Shown here: positions 8,392-17,018 of the stretch, piece by piece | How the letters are laid out: every line of letters starts with the position of its first letter | Numbering within the stretch: position 1 is the stretch's first letter | Assembly (NCBI RefSeq): GCF_001509475.1 | Contig: NZ_LLZG01000402.1 | Span: forward strand, 15,464-56,898 | Origin: Streptomyces regalis | Lineage (GTDB): Bacteria; Actinomycetota; Actinomycetes; Streptomycetales; Streptomycetaceae | Length of the DNA: 41,435 nt | Direction: 5' to 3' | Notes under the pieces: generated by a model | Told to the model about the DNA's origin: nothing | The model's input: only the letters and a program-made list of their open reading frames with translations | Database searches by the model: none | Made by a program: the position numbers and the translations under genes

Positions 8392-8844
8392 CTACGTGGG
8401 CGACCCGGAAGAAAACCGCCGCAGCAACGGCGACAACACCAGCACCGACTTGGTCCGCTCCACGAACGGCTCCCCGGCAATCCGCTCCAGCACCCGCTCG
8501 AAATGCCGCATGTCAGAGGCGAAGACCTGCACCACCGCATCCGCGTCCCCGGTGACGGTCGACGCGGCCACGACCTCCTGATAGCGCTCCAGCCCCCGCC
8601 GGATGGTCTCCGGCGAGGTGTTGTGCCGGCAGTAGATCTCGACGAACCCCTCGGTCTCCCAGCCGAGGGCCGACGGGTCCACCCGTACGGTGAAGCCGGT
8701 GATGGCCCCGGTGGCGCGCAGCCGGTCCACGCGCCGTTTCACAGCGGGCGCGGACAGGCCGACGAGTTGCCCGATGTCCGCGTAGGAGCGGCGGGCGTCC
8801 TCGGCGAGGGCGTGCACGATGCGTTCGTCGAGATCGTTCAGCAC
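8392..8844 (-). CDS. Lrp/AsnC family transcriptional regulator
   Basis: 150 residues. An N-terminal helix-turn-helix (ARRSYADIGQLVGLSAPAVKRRVDRL) is followed by the AsnC ligand-binding and oligomerisation domain (residues about 65-140, with GDADAVVQVFASDMRHFERVL). Proteins of this family sense amino acids and form octameric discs on DNA. GTG at 8844 is only 10 nt after the stop of the amino-acid permease gene, so both are probably on one transcript. The likely effector is the permease substrate, by analogy with other Lrp-transporter pairs. The Shine-Dalgarno is weak. Confidence 0.9.
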   Translation of the reverse strand: MLNDLDERIVHALAEDARRSYADIGQLVGLSAPAVKRRVDRLRATGAITGFTVRVDPSALGWETEGFVEIYCRHNTSPETIRRGLERYQEVVAASTVTGDADAVVQVFASDMRHFERVLERIAGEPFVERTKSVLVLSPLLRRFSSGSPT

Positions 8845-8854
8845 TGCGGGTGGT

Positions 8855-10324
8855 TCACTTCACTTCTGACATGGCAAGACGGGACCGGCGATAGCCGTAC
8901 AGGAAGTAGAACACGAGACCGGCGGCCATCCAGAACCCGAAGACGACCCAGGTGACGGTGTCGAGGCTGAACATGTTGTACGCGCAGAACAGGAAGCCCA
9001 GCACCGGCAGCACCGGCCCGAACGGCACCCTGAACGTGCGCTCGAGCTCCGGCCGCTTGTAACGCAGCACGATGACGGCGATGTTGACCAGCGCGAAGGC
9101 GAACAACGTGCCGATGCTGGTGGCGTCGACGAGCTTGCCCAGCGGGATGAGGGCGGCGAGGGCGGCGCAGAAGAGGGACACGATGACCGTGTTGAGGCGG
9201 GGCGCGCCGGTCTTCGGGTGGACCTTGCCGAGCGCCTTCGGCACCAGGCCGTCGCGGGACATCGCGAAGAGGATGCGGGTCTGGCCGTAGAGCACGGTGA
9301 GGACGACGCTCGCGATGGAGATGACCGCGCCGAGCGCGAGCAGCGTGCCCCAGAAGGTCTGGCCGCTGACGTCGTTCATGATCGCGGCGAGGGAGGCCTC
9401 CGAGCCGTCGAACTTCTTCCAGTTCCAGGCGCCGACGGCGACGCCCGCGACGAGCACGTACAGCGCGGTCACGATGATCAGCGACAGCATGATCGCCCGC
9501 GGCAGGTCCCGCTTGGGGTCCTTCGCCTCCTCACCGGCGGTGGAGGCGGCGTCGAAGCCGATGTAGGAGAAGAAGAGCGTGGCACCAGCGGCGCTCACGC
9601 CCGCCATGCCGAGCGGCATGAAGTCGGCGTAGTTGCCGGACTTGAAGCCCATGAAGCCGACCGTGCAGAAGAGCACGAGGGCGAGGATCTTCACCGCGAC
9701 CATGATCGTGTTGGCCCGGGCGGACTCCCGGACACCGCCGAGCAGGAACACCATCGCCAGCAGGACGACGATCAGCGCGGGCAGGTTGATGATGCCGCCC
9801 TCACCGGGCGCCGAGGACAGCACGGCCGGGATGGTGACGCCTATGGTCCCGTCCAGCAGCTCGTTGAGGTACTCGCCCCAGCCGACGGCGACGGCGGCCA
9901 CCGACACGCCGTACTCCAGCACCAGGCACCAGCCGCAGACCCAGGCGACCAGCTCGCCCATCGTTGCGTACGCATACGAGTACGAGGAGCCCGCGACCGG
10001 GATGCTGCCCGCCAGCTCGGCGTACGACAGGGCCGAGAACAGCGCCGTGAGACCGGCGATCACGAAGGCCAGGGTGACCGCGGGGCCGGCCTCCGGGACG
10101 GCGTCGCCGAGGACCACGAAGATGCCGGTGCCGAGGGTGGCACCGATGCTGATCATGGTGAGCTGCCACAGGCCCAGGGAGCGCCGCAGGGACCCTCCCT
10201 CGCCCTGGCCACCCTCTGCGACCAGGTGTTCCACGGGCTTGCGACGCATCAGCCGCGCGCCGACACCCGGGGACGGTGGGCCTGACTGGGGGCTGTTCTG
10301 CGGGGGTGCGCCTTGATCGAGCAC
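8855..10324 (-). CDS. APC family amino-acid permease
   Basis: 489 residues, about 12-13 membrane helices. The first helix holds the APC substrate-site motif SIGATLGTGIFVVLG, and helix 6 has FFSYIGFDAASTAGEE, typical of cationic amino-acid transporters (CAT/YfnA type). GTG at 10324 has GGAG seven bases upstream. The N-terminal 50 residues are hydrophilic and Pro-rich, then MRRKPVEHL precedes the transporter core. A structured leader lies upstream and an lrp-type gene directly follows. The transported amino acid cannot be read from sequence; Lys/Arg or polar residues are typical for this subgroup. Confidence 0.9.
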   Translation of the reverse strand: MLDQGAPPQNSPQSGPPSPGVGARLMRRKPVEHLVAEGGQGEGGSLRRSLGLWQLTMISIGATLGTGIFVVLGDAVPEAGPAVTLAFVIAGLTALFSALSYAELAGSIPVAGSSYSYAYATMGELVAWVCGWCLVLEYGVSVAAVAVGWGEYLNELLDGTIGVTIPAVLSSAPGEGGIINLPALIVVLLAMVFLLGGVRESARANTIMVAVKILALVLFCTVGFMGFKSGNYADFMPLGMAGVSAAGATLFFSYIGFDAASTAGEEAKDPKRDLPRAIMLSLIIVTALYVLVAGVAVGAWNWKKFDGSEASLAAIMNDVSGQTFWGTLLALGAVISIASVVLTVLYGQTRILFAMSRDGLVPKALGKVHPKTGAPRLNTVIVSLFCAALAALIPLGKLVDATSIGTLFAFALVNIAVIVLRYKRPELERTFRVPFGPVLPVLGFLFCAYNMFSLDTVTWVVFGFWMAAGLVFYFLYGYRRSRLAMSEVK

Positions 10325-10620
10325 GCGCTGACTCCTTCGTCGCTGCCTCTGAGGGCGGCGGGGACCGGCGGCACCCTGCGACAGCAGGACCCCACCGAGC
10401 GGGGTCCCTGCCACGCCACGTACGAGGCGACAGCCTATGAGGAGCGGCGTTGCCGTTGTAATGCAGCAACCTTGCGCGTACCCGCAAGATCATTGCGTTC
10501 CTGGGGGTTGGGTGGGTGTTCGTTGCGCGGTGGCTTTCGACCGTTGCACGGGGCTCCCTCAGAGGGCCTTGACCAGCCAGCGGCCGATGCCCTCGGAGCG
10601 CAGCGAGGCGGGCCATGCGA
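10325..10620 (-). other. Non-coding upstream region of the permease with a structured leader
   Basis: Together with the repeat that follows, this forms a 506-bp gap without a convincing gene. Near the permease start there is a perfect 7-bp hairpin (GGACCCC at 10387-10393, GGGGTCC at 10401-10407), extendable on both sides with one bulge. A GTCGC/GCGAC pairing brackets the region just upstream of the permease Shine-Dalgarno. I do not recognise a known riboswitch. The stretch 10440-10560 is less GC-rich and probably carries the promoter, but I could not assign boxes. Confidence 0.4.
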
Positions 10621-10622
10621 AG

Positions 10623-10725
10623 GCGCCTGCGGATGAGTGGGGGCCGTTCGCTCCCACGCGACGGATGTCCCTCCAGGGGCGCGGGGAACTGCGCGACAAG
10701 CCACCGGCTACCCGCAGTCGCCCCC
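10623..10725. repeat. Dispersed Streptomyces intergenic repeat, copy 2
   Basis: A GTGGGGGCCG...CCCACGCG hairpin half is followed by the AGGGGCGCGGGGAACTGCGC block (10675-10696, identical to 8341-8362) and a tail ending ACCCGCAG. The hairpin half resembles the copy near 40529-40553. Thus two sub-elements that occur separately at the other sites are joined here. Confidence 0.65.
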
Positions 10726-10772
10726 ATACAGCCGAACCCAAGCTGTCAGGCGAAAGTCCGGCACGCGAAACA

Positions 10773-10808
10773 GCCCCCGATGCCCCGAGCAGGCGGGTCA
10801 ACGGGGGC
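10773..10808 (-). terminator. Weak candidate terminator after guaB1
   Basis: GCCCCC at 10773-10778 can pair with GGGGGC at 10803-10808, 23 bp past the gene's stop. The stem is only 6 bp and the loop is long (24 nt), so support is modest. Confidence 0.3.
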
Positions 10809-10830
10809 CGTACGAAAGGGCGTTGGGGCA

Positions 10831-12315
<1,485 letters not shown>

Positions 12316-12404
12316 TCAGCCAGGGGGAAGAGCACGTACTTCATTGTCCCATGCTGACCGGAACGTGATGCACGGTCGCTTCATACGAGCAGGTCAGATG
12401 GGTC

Positions 12405-12716
12405 TTAGGAGGATCCTCCGAGAGCGAGCATCACGCTGAGCGACGGTGCCCGGTTCACGGCCGCGGAGAACACCTCCTGGGCGATCTCCCACTCCTCGGG
12501 CCGCGCCTTCGCGTACGGCTGCCAGTTCCGTACGACGACCAGGAACCCGTCCGCGGCCTCCGTGGGCCACACGGAGGGATCGGAGAGGCTGTCGGCGAGG
12601 GCGTCCCAGTTGCGGCCGAACCAGTCGGGCAACTCCAGGGTCAGGGCACAGCGGTCCATGAGGCCCGCCTTGTCCGTGACCCCGTCGAGGTCCAGCGTGA
12701 CCACGAGCTCCGTCAT
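12405..12716 (-). CDS. Barstar-family ribonuclease inhibitor, orphan
   Basis: 103 residues. The pattern DGVTDKAGLMDRCALTLELP followed by DWFGRNWDALADSLSD is the core of barstar (PF01337), where Asp and Trp residues of this helix bury the active site of a barnase-type RNase. Length is close to classical barstar (about 90). ATG at 12716; a weak GGCGGT sequence precedes it. No ribonuclease or polymorphic-toxin gene is adjacent, so its target, if any, is encoded elsewhere. It lies between guaB1 and the SorC gene on the same strand, with gaps of 122 and 94 bp. Confidence 0.85.
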   Translation of the reverse strand: MTELVVTLDLDGVTDKAGLMDRCALTLELPDWFGRNWDALADSLSDPSVWPTEAADGFLVVVRNWQPYAKARPEEWEIAQEVFSAAVNRAPSLSVMLALGGSS

Positions 12717-12810
12717 TTCAGTACCGCCAAGGTCATAGTGATCGTCGATGAAGGAAGTCGATGAACGAAGGGGACGGCCCCCGGCGGACCGCCCCCTTTC
12801 TGACGCCCCG

Positions 12811-13854
12811 TCAGTGCCCGTCGGGATCCGCCCGGTTGAGCGCGGGCTTCGGCGTCTGCCCCGCCGTCATCAGCACGTCCGCCGCCGCTGTGTCCGTCAC
12901 CAGGCTGGTGACGAGCCCCGACCGCAGCACCGCGTCGATCGCGGACGCCTTGCGCTGCCCGCCCGCGATCGCGACGACCTCGGGGATGCGGCGGAGCTGG
13001 TCGGCCTTGACCGTGATGCACCGCTCCCCCAGGTCCCGTCCGACCCGGCGTCCCTCCGCGTCGAAGAGGTGCGCGGACATCTCGGCGGCAACGCCGAGGG
13101 AGGCGTAGTGCGCCCGCTCCTCGTCGCTGAGCATGTCGTGCACCGTCGAAATGCCGGGCTCCCAGGAGCCGATGGAGACGCAGGCGACGGTGACCTTGTC
13201 GAAGTACTCGAAGGCCCGGGCGATCCCGGTCTGGTGGCGCAACGCCGCCGCGGTGGCCGCGTCCGGCAGCAGCATCGGCGCGTAGATGGGGTGCGCGTCG
13301 CCGCCCGACACCTGCGCGGCACGGCGCACCGCCTCGACCGAACCGCGCTCGGCGGTCCCGGCGTCGTACACACCGGTCAACTGCACCACCGTGCAGGGCG
13401 GCAGCCGGTCGAGGGCGGCCGCCATGTGGATGGTGGACCGGCCCCAGGCCAGGCCGAGCACATCCCCCTCGTTCACCAGCTCGCCGAGCAGGTCGGCGGC
13501 CACCTCCCCCAGGTTCTCAGGGTCGGGCGACTCCTCGGCCTCGGCCGGGGACTCGACCACGACGGCATGCCTGAGGCCGTACCGGGCGCGCAGCGCGTCC
13601 GAGCGCTCCGCATCCAGCTCGGCCGGCACACGGATCTCGATGCGCACCAGATCCCGTTCGAGAGCGGTCTCCAGGACCCGGGCCACCTTGAAGCGGCTGA
13701 CGCCGAACTCCTCCGCGATCTGGATCTTGGACTTGCCCTCGAGGTAGAAGCGGCGGGCCATGGCCGCCGCCTGCACCAGCTCAGCGGGTCCCATCCGCAT
13801 GGCTGACCGGCCCGCCGACATACCCGACACGGCGATCTCCTCACTGCTGTTCAC
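12811..13854 (-). CDS. SorC/DeoR-type sugar-binding transcriptional regulator
   Basis: 347 residues. An N-terminal helix-turn-helix (KSKIQIAEEFGVSRFKVARVLETA, residues about 40-65) is followed by the SorC sugar-phosphate binding domain with GLAWGRSTIHMAAAL and, near the end, VAIAGGQRKASAIDAVLRSG. Family members (SorC, CggR, DeoR of Bacillus) sense phosphorylated sugars and bind as tetramers. GTG at 13854 is the longest sensible start; ATG codons at residues 12 and 19 are alternatives. The divergence-free 78-bp gap from rpe suggests rpe and this gene form one leftward unit. A pentose- or triose-phosphate ligand is an inference from that neighbour. Confidence 0.88.
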   Translation of the reverse strand: MNSSEEIAVSGMSAGRSAMRMGPAELVQAAAMARRFYLEGKSKIQIAEEFGVSRFKVARVLETALERDLVRIEIRVPAELDAERSDALRARYGLRHAVVVESPAEAEESPDPENLGEVAADLLGELVNEGDVLGLAWGRSTIHMAAALDRLPPCTVVQLTGVYDAGTAERGSVEAVRRAAQVSGGDAHPIYAPMLLPDAATAAALRHQTGIARAFEYFDKVTVACVSIGSWEPGISTVHDMLSDEERAHYASLGVAAEMSAHLFDAEGRRVGRDLGERCITVKADQLRRIPEVVAIAGGQRKASAIDAVLRSGLVTSLVTDTAAADVLMTAGQTPKPALNRADPDGH

Positions 13855-13932
13855 ACTCTGGATTCGCCGTTCATCCTTGCAGATCCGGCGCTCTTGATCC
13901 GCCCTGATGGGCGCCGTTCACGTTCCCTTGGT

Positions 13933-14619
13933 TCAGTGGTCGCATGCCCAGGCTGCGGTCTTCGTGACCGCCTCCGCCTGTGCACGCAGGGCACGGACCG
14001 CTTCGACCGGGTCCTCGGCCCCGTACACCGCGGAACCGGCGACGAAGACATCGGCGCCGGCCTCGGCGCACCGCTCGATGGTCGAGGCGGAGACTCCGCC
14101 GTCCACCTGGAGCCACAGCTCAAGGCCGTGCTTGCTGATCAACTCGCGGGTGCGGCGAATCTTCGGAAGCATGATGTCGAGAAACGCCTGACCACCGAAG
14201 CCCGGCTCGACCGTCATGATCAGCAGCATGTCGAGCTCGGGCAGCAGATCCTCGTACGGCTCGATGGGCGTCGCGGGCTTGAGCGCCATGGAGGCACGCG
14301 CGCCCTTGGCCCGGATCTCCCGGGCCAGCCTCACAGGGGCCGCGGCGGCCTCGACATGGAAGGTGACGGAGGAGGCCCCCGCTTCCACGTACTGGGGCGC
14401 CCACCGATCGGGGGCCTCGATCATCAGATGGCAGTCCAGCGGGGTGTCCGTCGCCCGGGCCAGGGACTCTACGACCGGCACGCCGAGCGTGAGGTTCGGG
14501 ACGAAATGGTTGTCCATGACGTCGACGTGGAGCCAGTCGGCGCCTTCGACCGCCTTGGCCTCGTCCGCGAGGCGGGCGAAGTCGGCGGACAGGATGCTGG
14601 GGTTGATCTGCGGGGCCAT
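13933..14619 (-). CDS. rpe: Ribulose-phosphate 3-epimerase
   Basis: 228 residues, the usual length. It interconverts ribulose 5-phosphate and xylulose 5-phosphate in the pentose phosphate pathway. Family signatures are all visible: [12 protein letters not shown] at the N-terminus, [17 protein letters not shown] with the metal-binding His and catalytic Asp, [19 protein letters not shown], and [10 protein letters not shown] with the second catalytic Asp. Phosphate is bound by GSAVYG near residue 200. ATG at 14619. It is divergent from the MMPL gene and co-directional with the SorC regulator. rpe also lies next to rsmB and fmt in Mycobacterium, so its location here is ancestral; the MMPL gene separates them. 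Confidence 0.97.
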   Translation of the reverse strand: MAPQINPSILSADFARLADEAKAVEGADWLHVDVMDNHFVPNLTLGVPVVESLARATDTPLDCHLMIEAPDRWAPQYVEAGASSVTFHVEAAAAPVRLAREIRAKGARASMALKPATPIEPYEDLLPELDMLLIMTVEPGFGGQAFLDIMLPKIRRTRELISKHGLELWLQVDGGVSASTIERCAEAGADVFVAGSAVYGAEDPVEAVRALRAQAEAVTKTAAWACDH

Positions 14620-14730
14620 GACCCAAGACTGCCATGCCGGAGCACGAATGTTCGCGCCGGTACAGTCCTGAGACGTTCATCGGATGTTGTGTCCGGTTCG
14701 CGCATGCCATGCTGGGCGGCCGACCGGCTC

Positions 14731-14754
14731 CACATACGGCTGCACATACGGCTG
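14731..14754 (+). repeat. 12-bp tandem duplication upstream of mmpL
   Basis: CACATACGGCTG occurs twice head to tail (14731-14742 and 14743-14754), ending six bases before a possible GTG start and 11 bases before the ATG of the MMPL gene. It therefore sits in the leader, directly against the GGGGGTGG Shine-Dalgarno. Confidence 0.85.
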
Positions 14755-14765
14755 CGGGGGTGGCC

Positions 14766-16946
14766 ATGACGGGGACCCAGGAGAACCAGGAGAACCAGGA
14801 GAACCAGCGGACGCCGTCGGGACAGCGGGGCGTCGCGCACCTGGTCTGCGGGCGACGCGCCAAGTGGGTGGTGCTTCTCCTGTGGCTGGCGGTGCTGTTC
14901 CTGACGGCGCCGTTCGCCCAGAAGCTGACCGACGCGCAGGACAACGACGCGGCCTCCTGGCTGCCGGGGTCGGCGGAGTCCACTCAAGTCCTGGAAATCT
15001 CCGAGAACTTCAGGCCGGAGCAGATCCCAGCGGTCGTGATCTACGCCCGTGACGGCGGCCTGACGGCCCAGGACCGGGCTGCGATCACCGAGGACGTGGC
15101 CGAGCTCAAGCAGCTGACCGACCACGGCATACGGGGCGCCGGGACGCGGGGGCCGGTCTTCGACCGCGAGGTGGATCCGCGCGCGGCCCAGGTCCAGGTC
15201 CCGATCACCATGGACGAGAAGGGCTGGGAGCGCATCGCGCCCGCCGTCGATTCCATCCGGGACGTCGTCGGCGAGGGCGGCGGCGGGCTGGCCGTGCACA
15301 TCACGGGGCCGGGCGGCACGTCCGCGGACTTCGCCGAGGCCTTCGAGGGCATCGACTCCACCCTGCTGCTCTCGGCGATGACGGTGGTCATCGTCATGCT
15401 CCTGCTGACCTACCGCAGCCCGACCCTGCTCCTGATCCCCCTCCTCGCCGTGATCGTCGCCCTGTTCACCGCGCAGGCCTTCATCTACCTCCTGGCGGAG
15501 CACGGCGGCCTGACCGTCAACGGCCAGAGCGCCGGCATCCTCACGGTCCTGGTCTTCGGCGCGGGCACGGACTACGCACTCCTGCTCGTCGCCCGTTACC
15601 GGGAGGAACTGCGCCGCCACGATGACCGCCACGAGGCGATGGCCCTGGCCCTGCACCGGGCGGGCCCGGCAGTACTAGCCTCCGGCGCGACCGTCGTCCT
15701 GAGCATGCTGGTGCTGCTGGCGGCGGAGATGAACTCGACGAGGGGCCTCGGCCCGGTAGCCGCGATCGGCGTAGCGGTGGGCCTCCTGGCCATGCTCACC
15801 CTCTTCCCCGCCCTCCTCGTCATCTGCGGCCGCTGGATCTTCTGGCCGGTGATCCCGCACATGGGTACGGAGAACCCGGAGAAGCGAGGCGTCTGGGCCC
15901 GCATGGGCCGCCGTATCGCCCACCGCCCACGCATGGTCTGGGCCGTCACTGCCATAGCCCTGGCCGTCTGCTCCCTCGGCCTGATCCAACTGCGCGCCGA
16001 GGGGCTGAGCAACGCCGACGCGTTCACCGACAAGCCCGACTCGATCACCGGCCAGGAGGTCTCCGCCCGGTACTTCCCGGCCGGCAGCGGCGACCCGCTG
16101 GTCATCGTCAGCAACCAGGCACAGGCCGTGCAGGTGGGCCGCGCCGTAGCCGACACACAAGGCGTCGTCCCCGACTCGCTGGGCCTCCCCCCGGGCACGA
16201 AACCGTCGTACGACGGCAAGGTGCTCTTCGAGGCGACCATGACGCCCCCCGCCGACAGCGAGGCCGCGAAACAGACCGTCGAACGGGTCCGCGACGCCGT
16301 CCACGACGTGCCGGACGCGGACGCCCAGGTGGGCGGCGGTACGGCAGCCCTCCTGGACATGGACAAGGCGACAACCCACGACAACATACTGATCATCCCG
16401 CTGGTCCTGGTCGTGGTCCTGCTGATCCTCTGCGCCCTGCTCCGCGCCCTGATCGCCCCACTCCTGCTGGTCGGCACGGTGATCCTGTCGTTCGCCGCCG
16501 CGCTGGGCATCAGCGCACTGGCCTTCCGCCACCTCTTCGACTACGCGGGCGAAACGACCGACTTCCCGCTGTTCGTCTTCGTCTTCCTGGTGGCGCTGGG
16601 CATCGACTACAACATCTTCCTCACGACCCGCATCCGCGAGGAGGCAACCCACCAGGGCACCCGCGCCGGCGTCGTCACCGGTCTCGCCGCCACCGGCGCC
16701 GTCATCACCTCGGCCGGCCTGGTCCTCGCCGGCACCTTCGCCGCCCTGGGCACCCTCCCCATGGTCGCCTTCGCCGAAATCGGCTTCGCGGTCGCACTGG
16801 GGGTACTCCTGGACACGTTCATCGTGCGCTCGGTCCTGGTGACGGCGCTGTTCCTGGACGTGGGCCCGAGGGTGTGGTGGCCGCATCGGCTGGCGCGGGA
16901 GGACGGGGGCGGGGTGTCAGGATCATTCAGCCCGTCCGGCGTTTGA
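14766..16946 (+). CDS. MMPL/RND-family membrane transporter
   Basis: 726 residues with the two-fold MMPL architecture. A cytosolic N-terminus and first helix (WVVLLLWLAVLFLTAPFA) lead to an extracytoplasmic domain (about 45-190), a five-helix bundle, a second single helix near 400, another extracytoplasmic domain (about 420-550) and a final five-helix bundle. Proton-relay motifs are present: VFGAGTDYALLLVARYREE and, in the second half, ALGIDYNIFLTTRIREE. Such proteins export lipids, siderophores or pigments. ATG at 14766 follows GGGGGTGG; GTG at 14760 is possible. The N-terminus contains three tandem ENQ units. The last residues (SFSPSGV) are encoded by a dispersed repeat that supplies the stop. 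No export partner gene is adjacent. Confidence 0.92.
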   Translation: MTGTQENQENQENQRTPSGQRGVAHLVCGRRAKWVVLLLWLAVLFLTAPFAQKLTDAQDNDAASWLPGSAESTQVLEISENFRPEQIPAVVIYARDGGLTAQDRAAITEDVAELKQLTDHGIRGAGTRGPVFDREVDPRAAQVQVPITMDEKGWERIAPAVDSIRDVVGEGGGGLAVHITGPGGTSADFAEAFEGIDSTLLLSAMTVVIVMLLLTYRSPTLLLIPLLAVIVALFTAQAFIYLLAEHGGLTVNGQSAGILTVLVFGAGTDYALLLVARYREELRRHDDRHEAMALALHRAGPAVLASGATVVLSMLVLLAAEMNSTRGLGPVAAIGVAVGLLAMLTLFPALLVICGRWIFWPVIPHMGTENPEKRGVWARMGRRIAHRPRMVWAVTAIALAVCSLGLIQLRAEGLSNADAFTDKPDSITGQEVSARYFPAGSGDPLVIVSNQAQAVQVGRAVADTQGVVPDSLGLPPGTKPSYDGKVLFEATMTPPADSEAAKQTVERVRDAVHDVPDADAQVGGGTAALLDMDKATTHDNILIIPLVLVVVLLILCALLRALIAPLLLVGTVILSFAAALGISALAFRHLFDYAGETTDFPLFVFVFLVALGIDYNIFLTTRIREEATHQGTRAGVVTGLAATGAVITSAGLVLAGTFAALGTLPMVAFAEIGFAVALGVLLDTFIVRSVLVTALFLDVGPRVWWPHRLAREDGGGVSGSFSPSGV
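14781..14807 (+). repeat. 9-bp triplicated coding repeat in mmpL
   Basis: GAGAACCAG is repeated three times in frame and encodes ENQENQENQ within the hydrophilic N-terminus. Exact nucleotide identity of all three units suggests recent slippage and predicts length variation between strains. Confidence 0.9.
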
Positions 16947-16990
16947 GGACGAGGCCCGTTCAGGGCCGAAGCGGGGGACGGGTAGGGGCG
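16923..16990 (+). repeat. Dispersed Streptomyces repeat acting as mmpL 3' end and hairpin
   Basis: The block TTCAGCCCGTCCGGCGTTTG followed by AGGACGAGG is, to my knowledge, very frequent in Streptomyces intergenic DNA. Here its TGA (within TTTGAG) is the stop codon of the MMPL gene. A hairpin follows directly: GGCCC at 16953-16957, loop GTTCA, GGGCC at 16963-16967, then a G-rich tract. Placed between convergent genes, it is likely to help terminate transcription. Confidence 0.65.
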
Positions 16991-17018
16991 GCGGGGGCGA
17001 AAACAGCCAAGGCCCGCC

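Noticed and set aside
10313..10636. A 107-codon plus-strand frame in the permease-guaB1 gap
   Set aside because: Lacks codon bias and any similarity pattern; overlaps the start of the permease gene and the structured leader.
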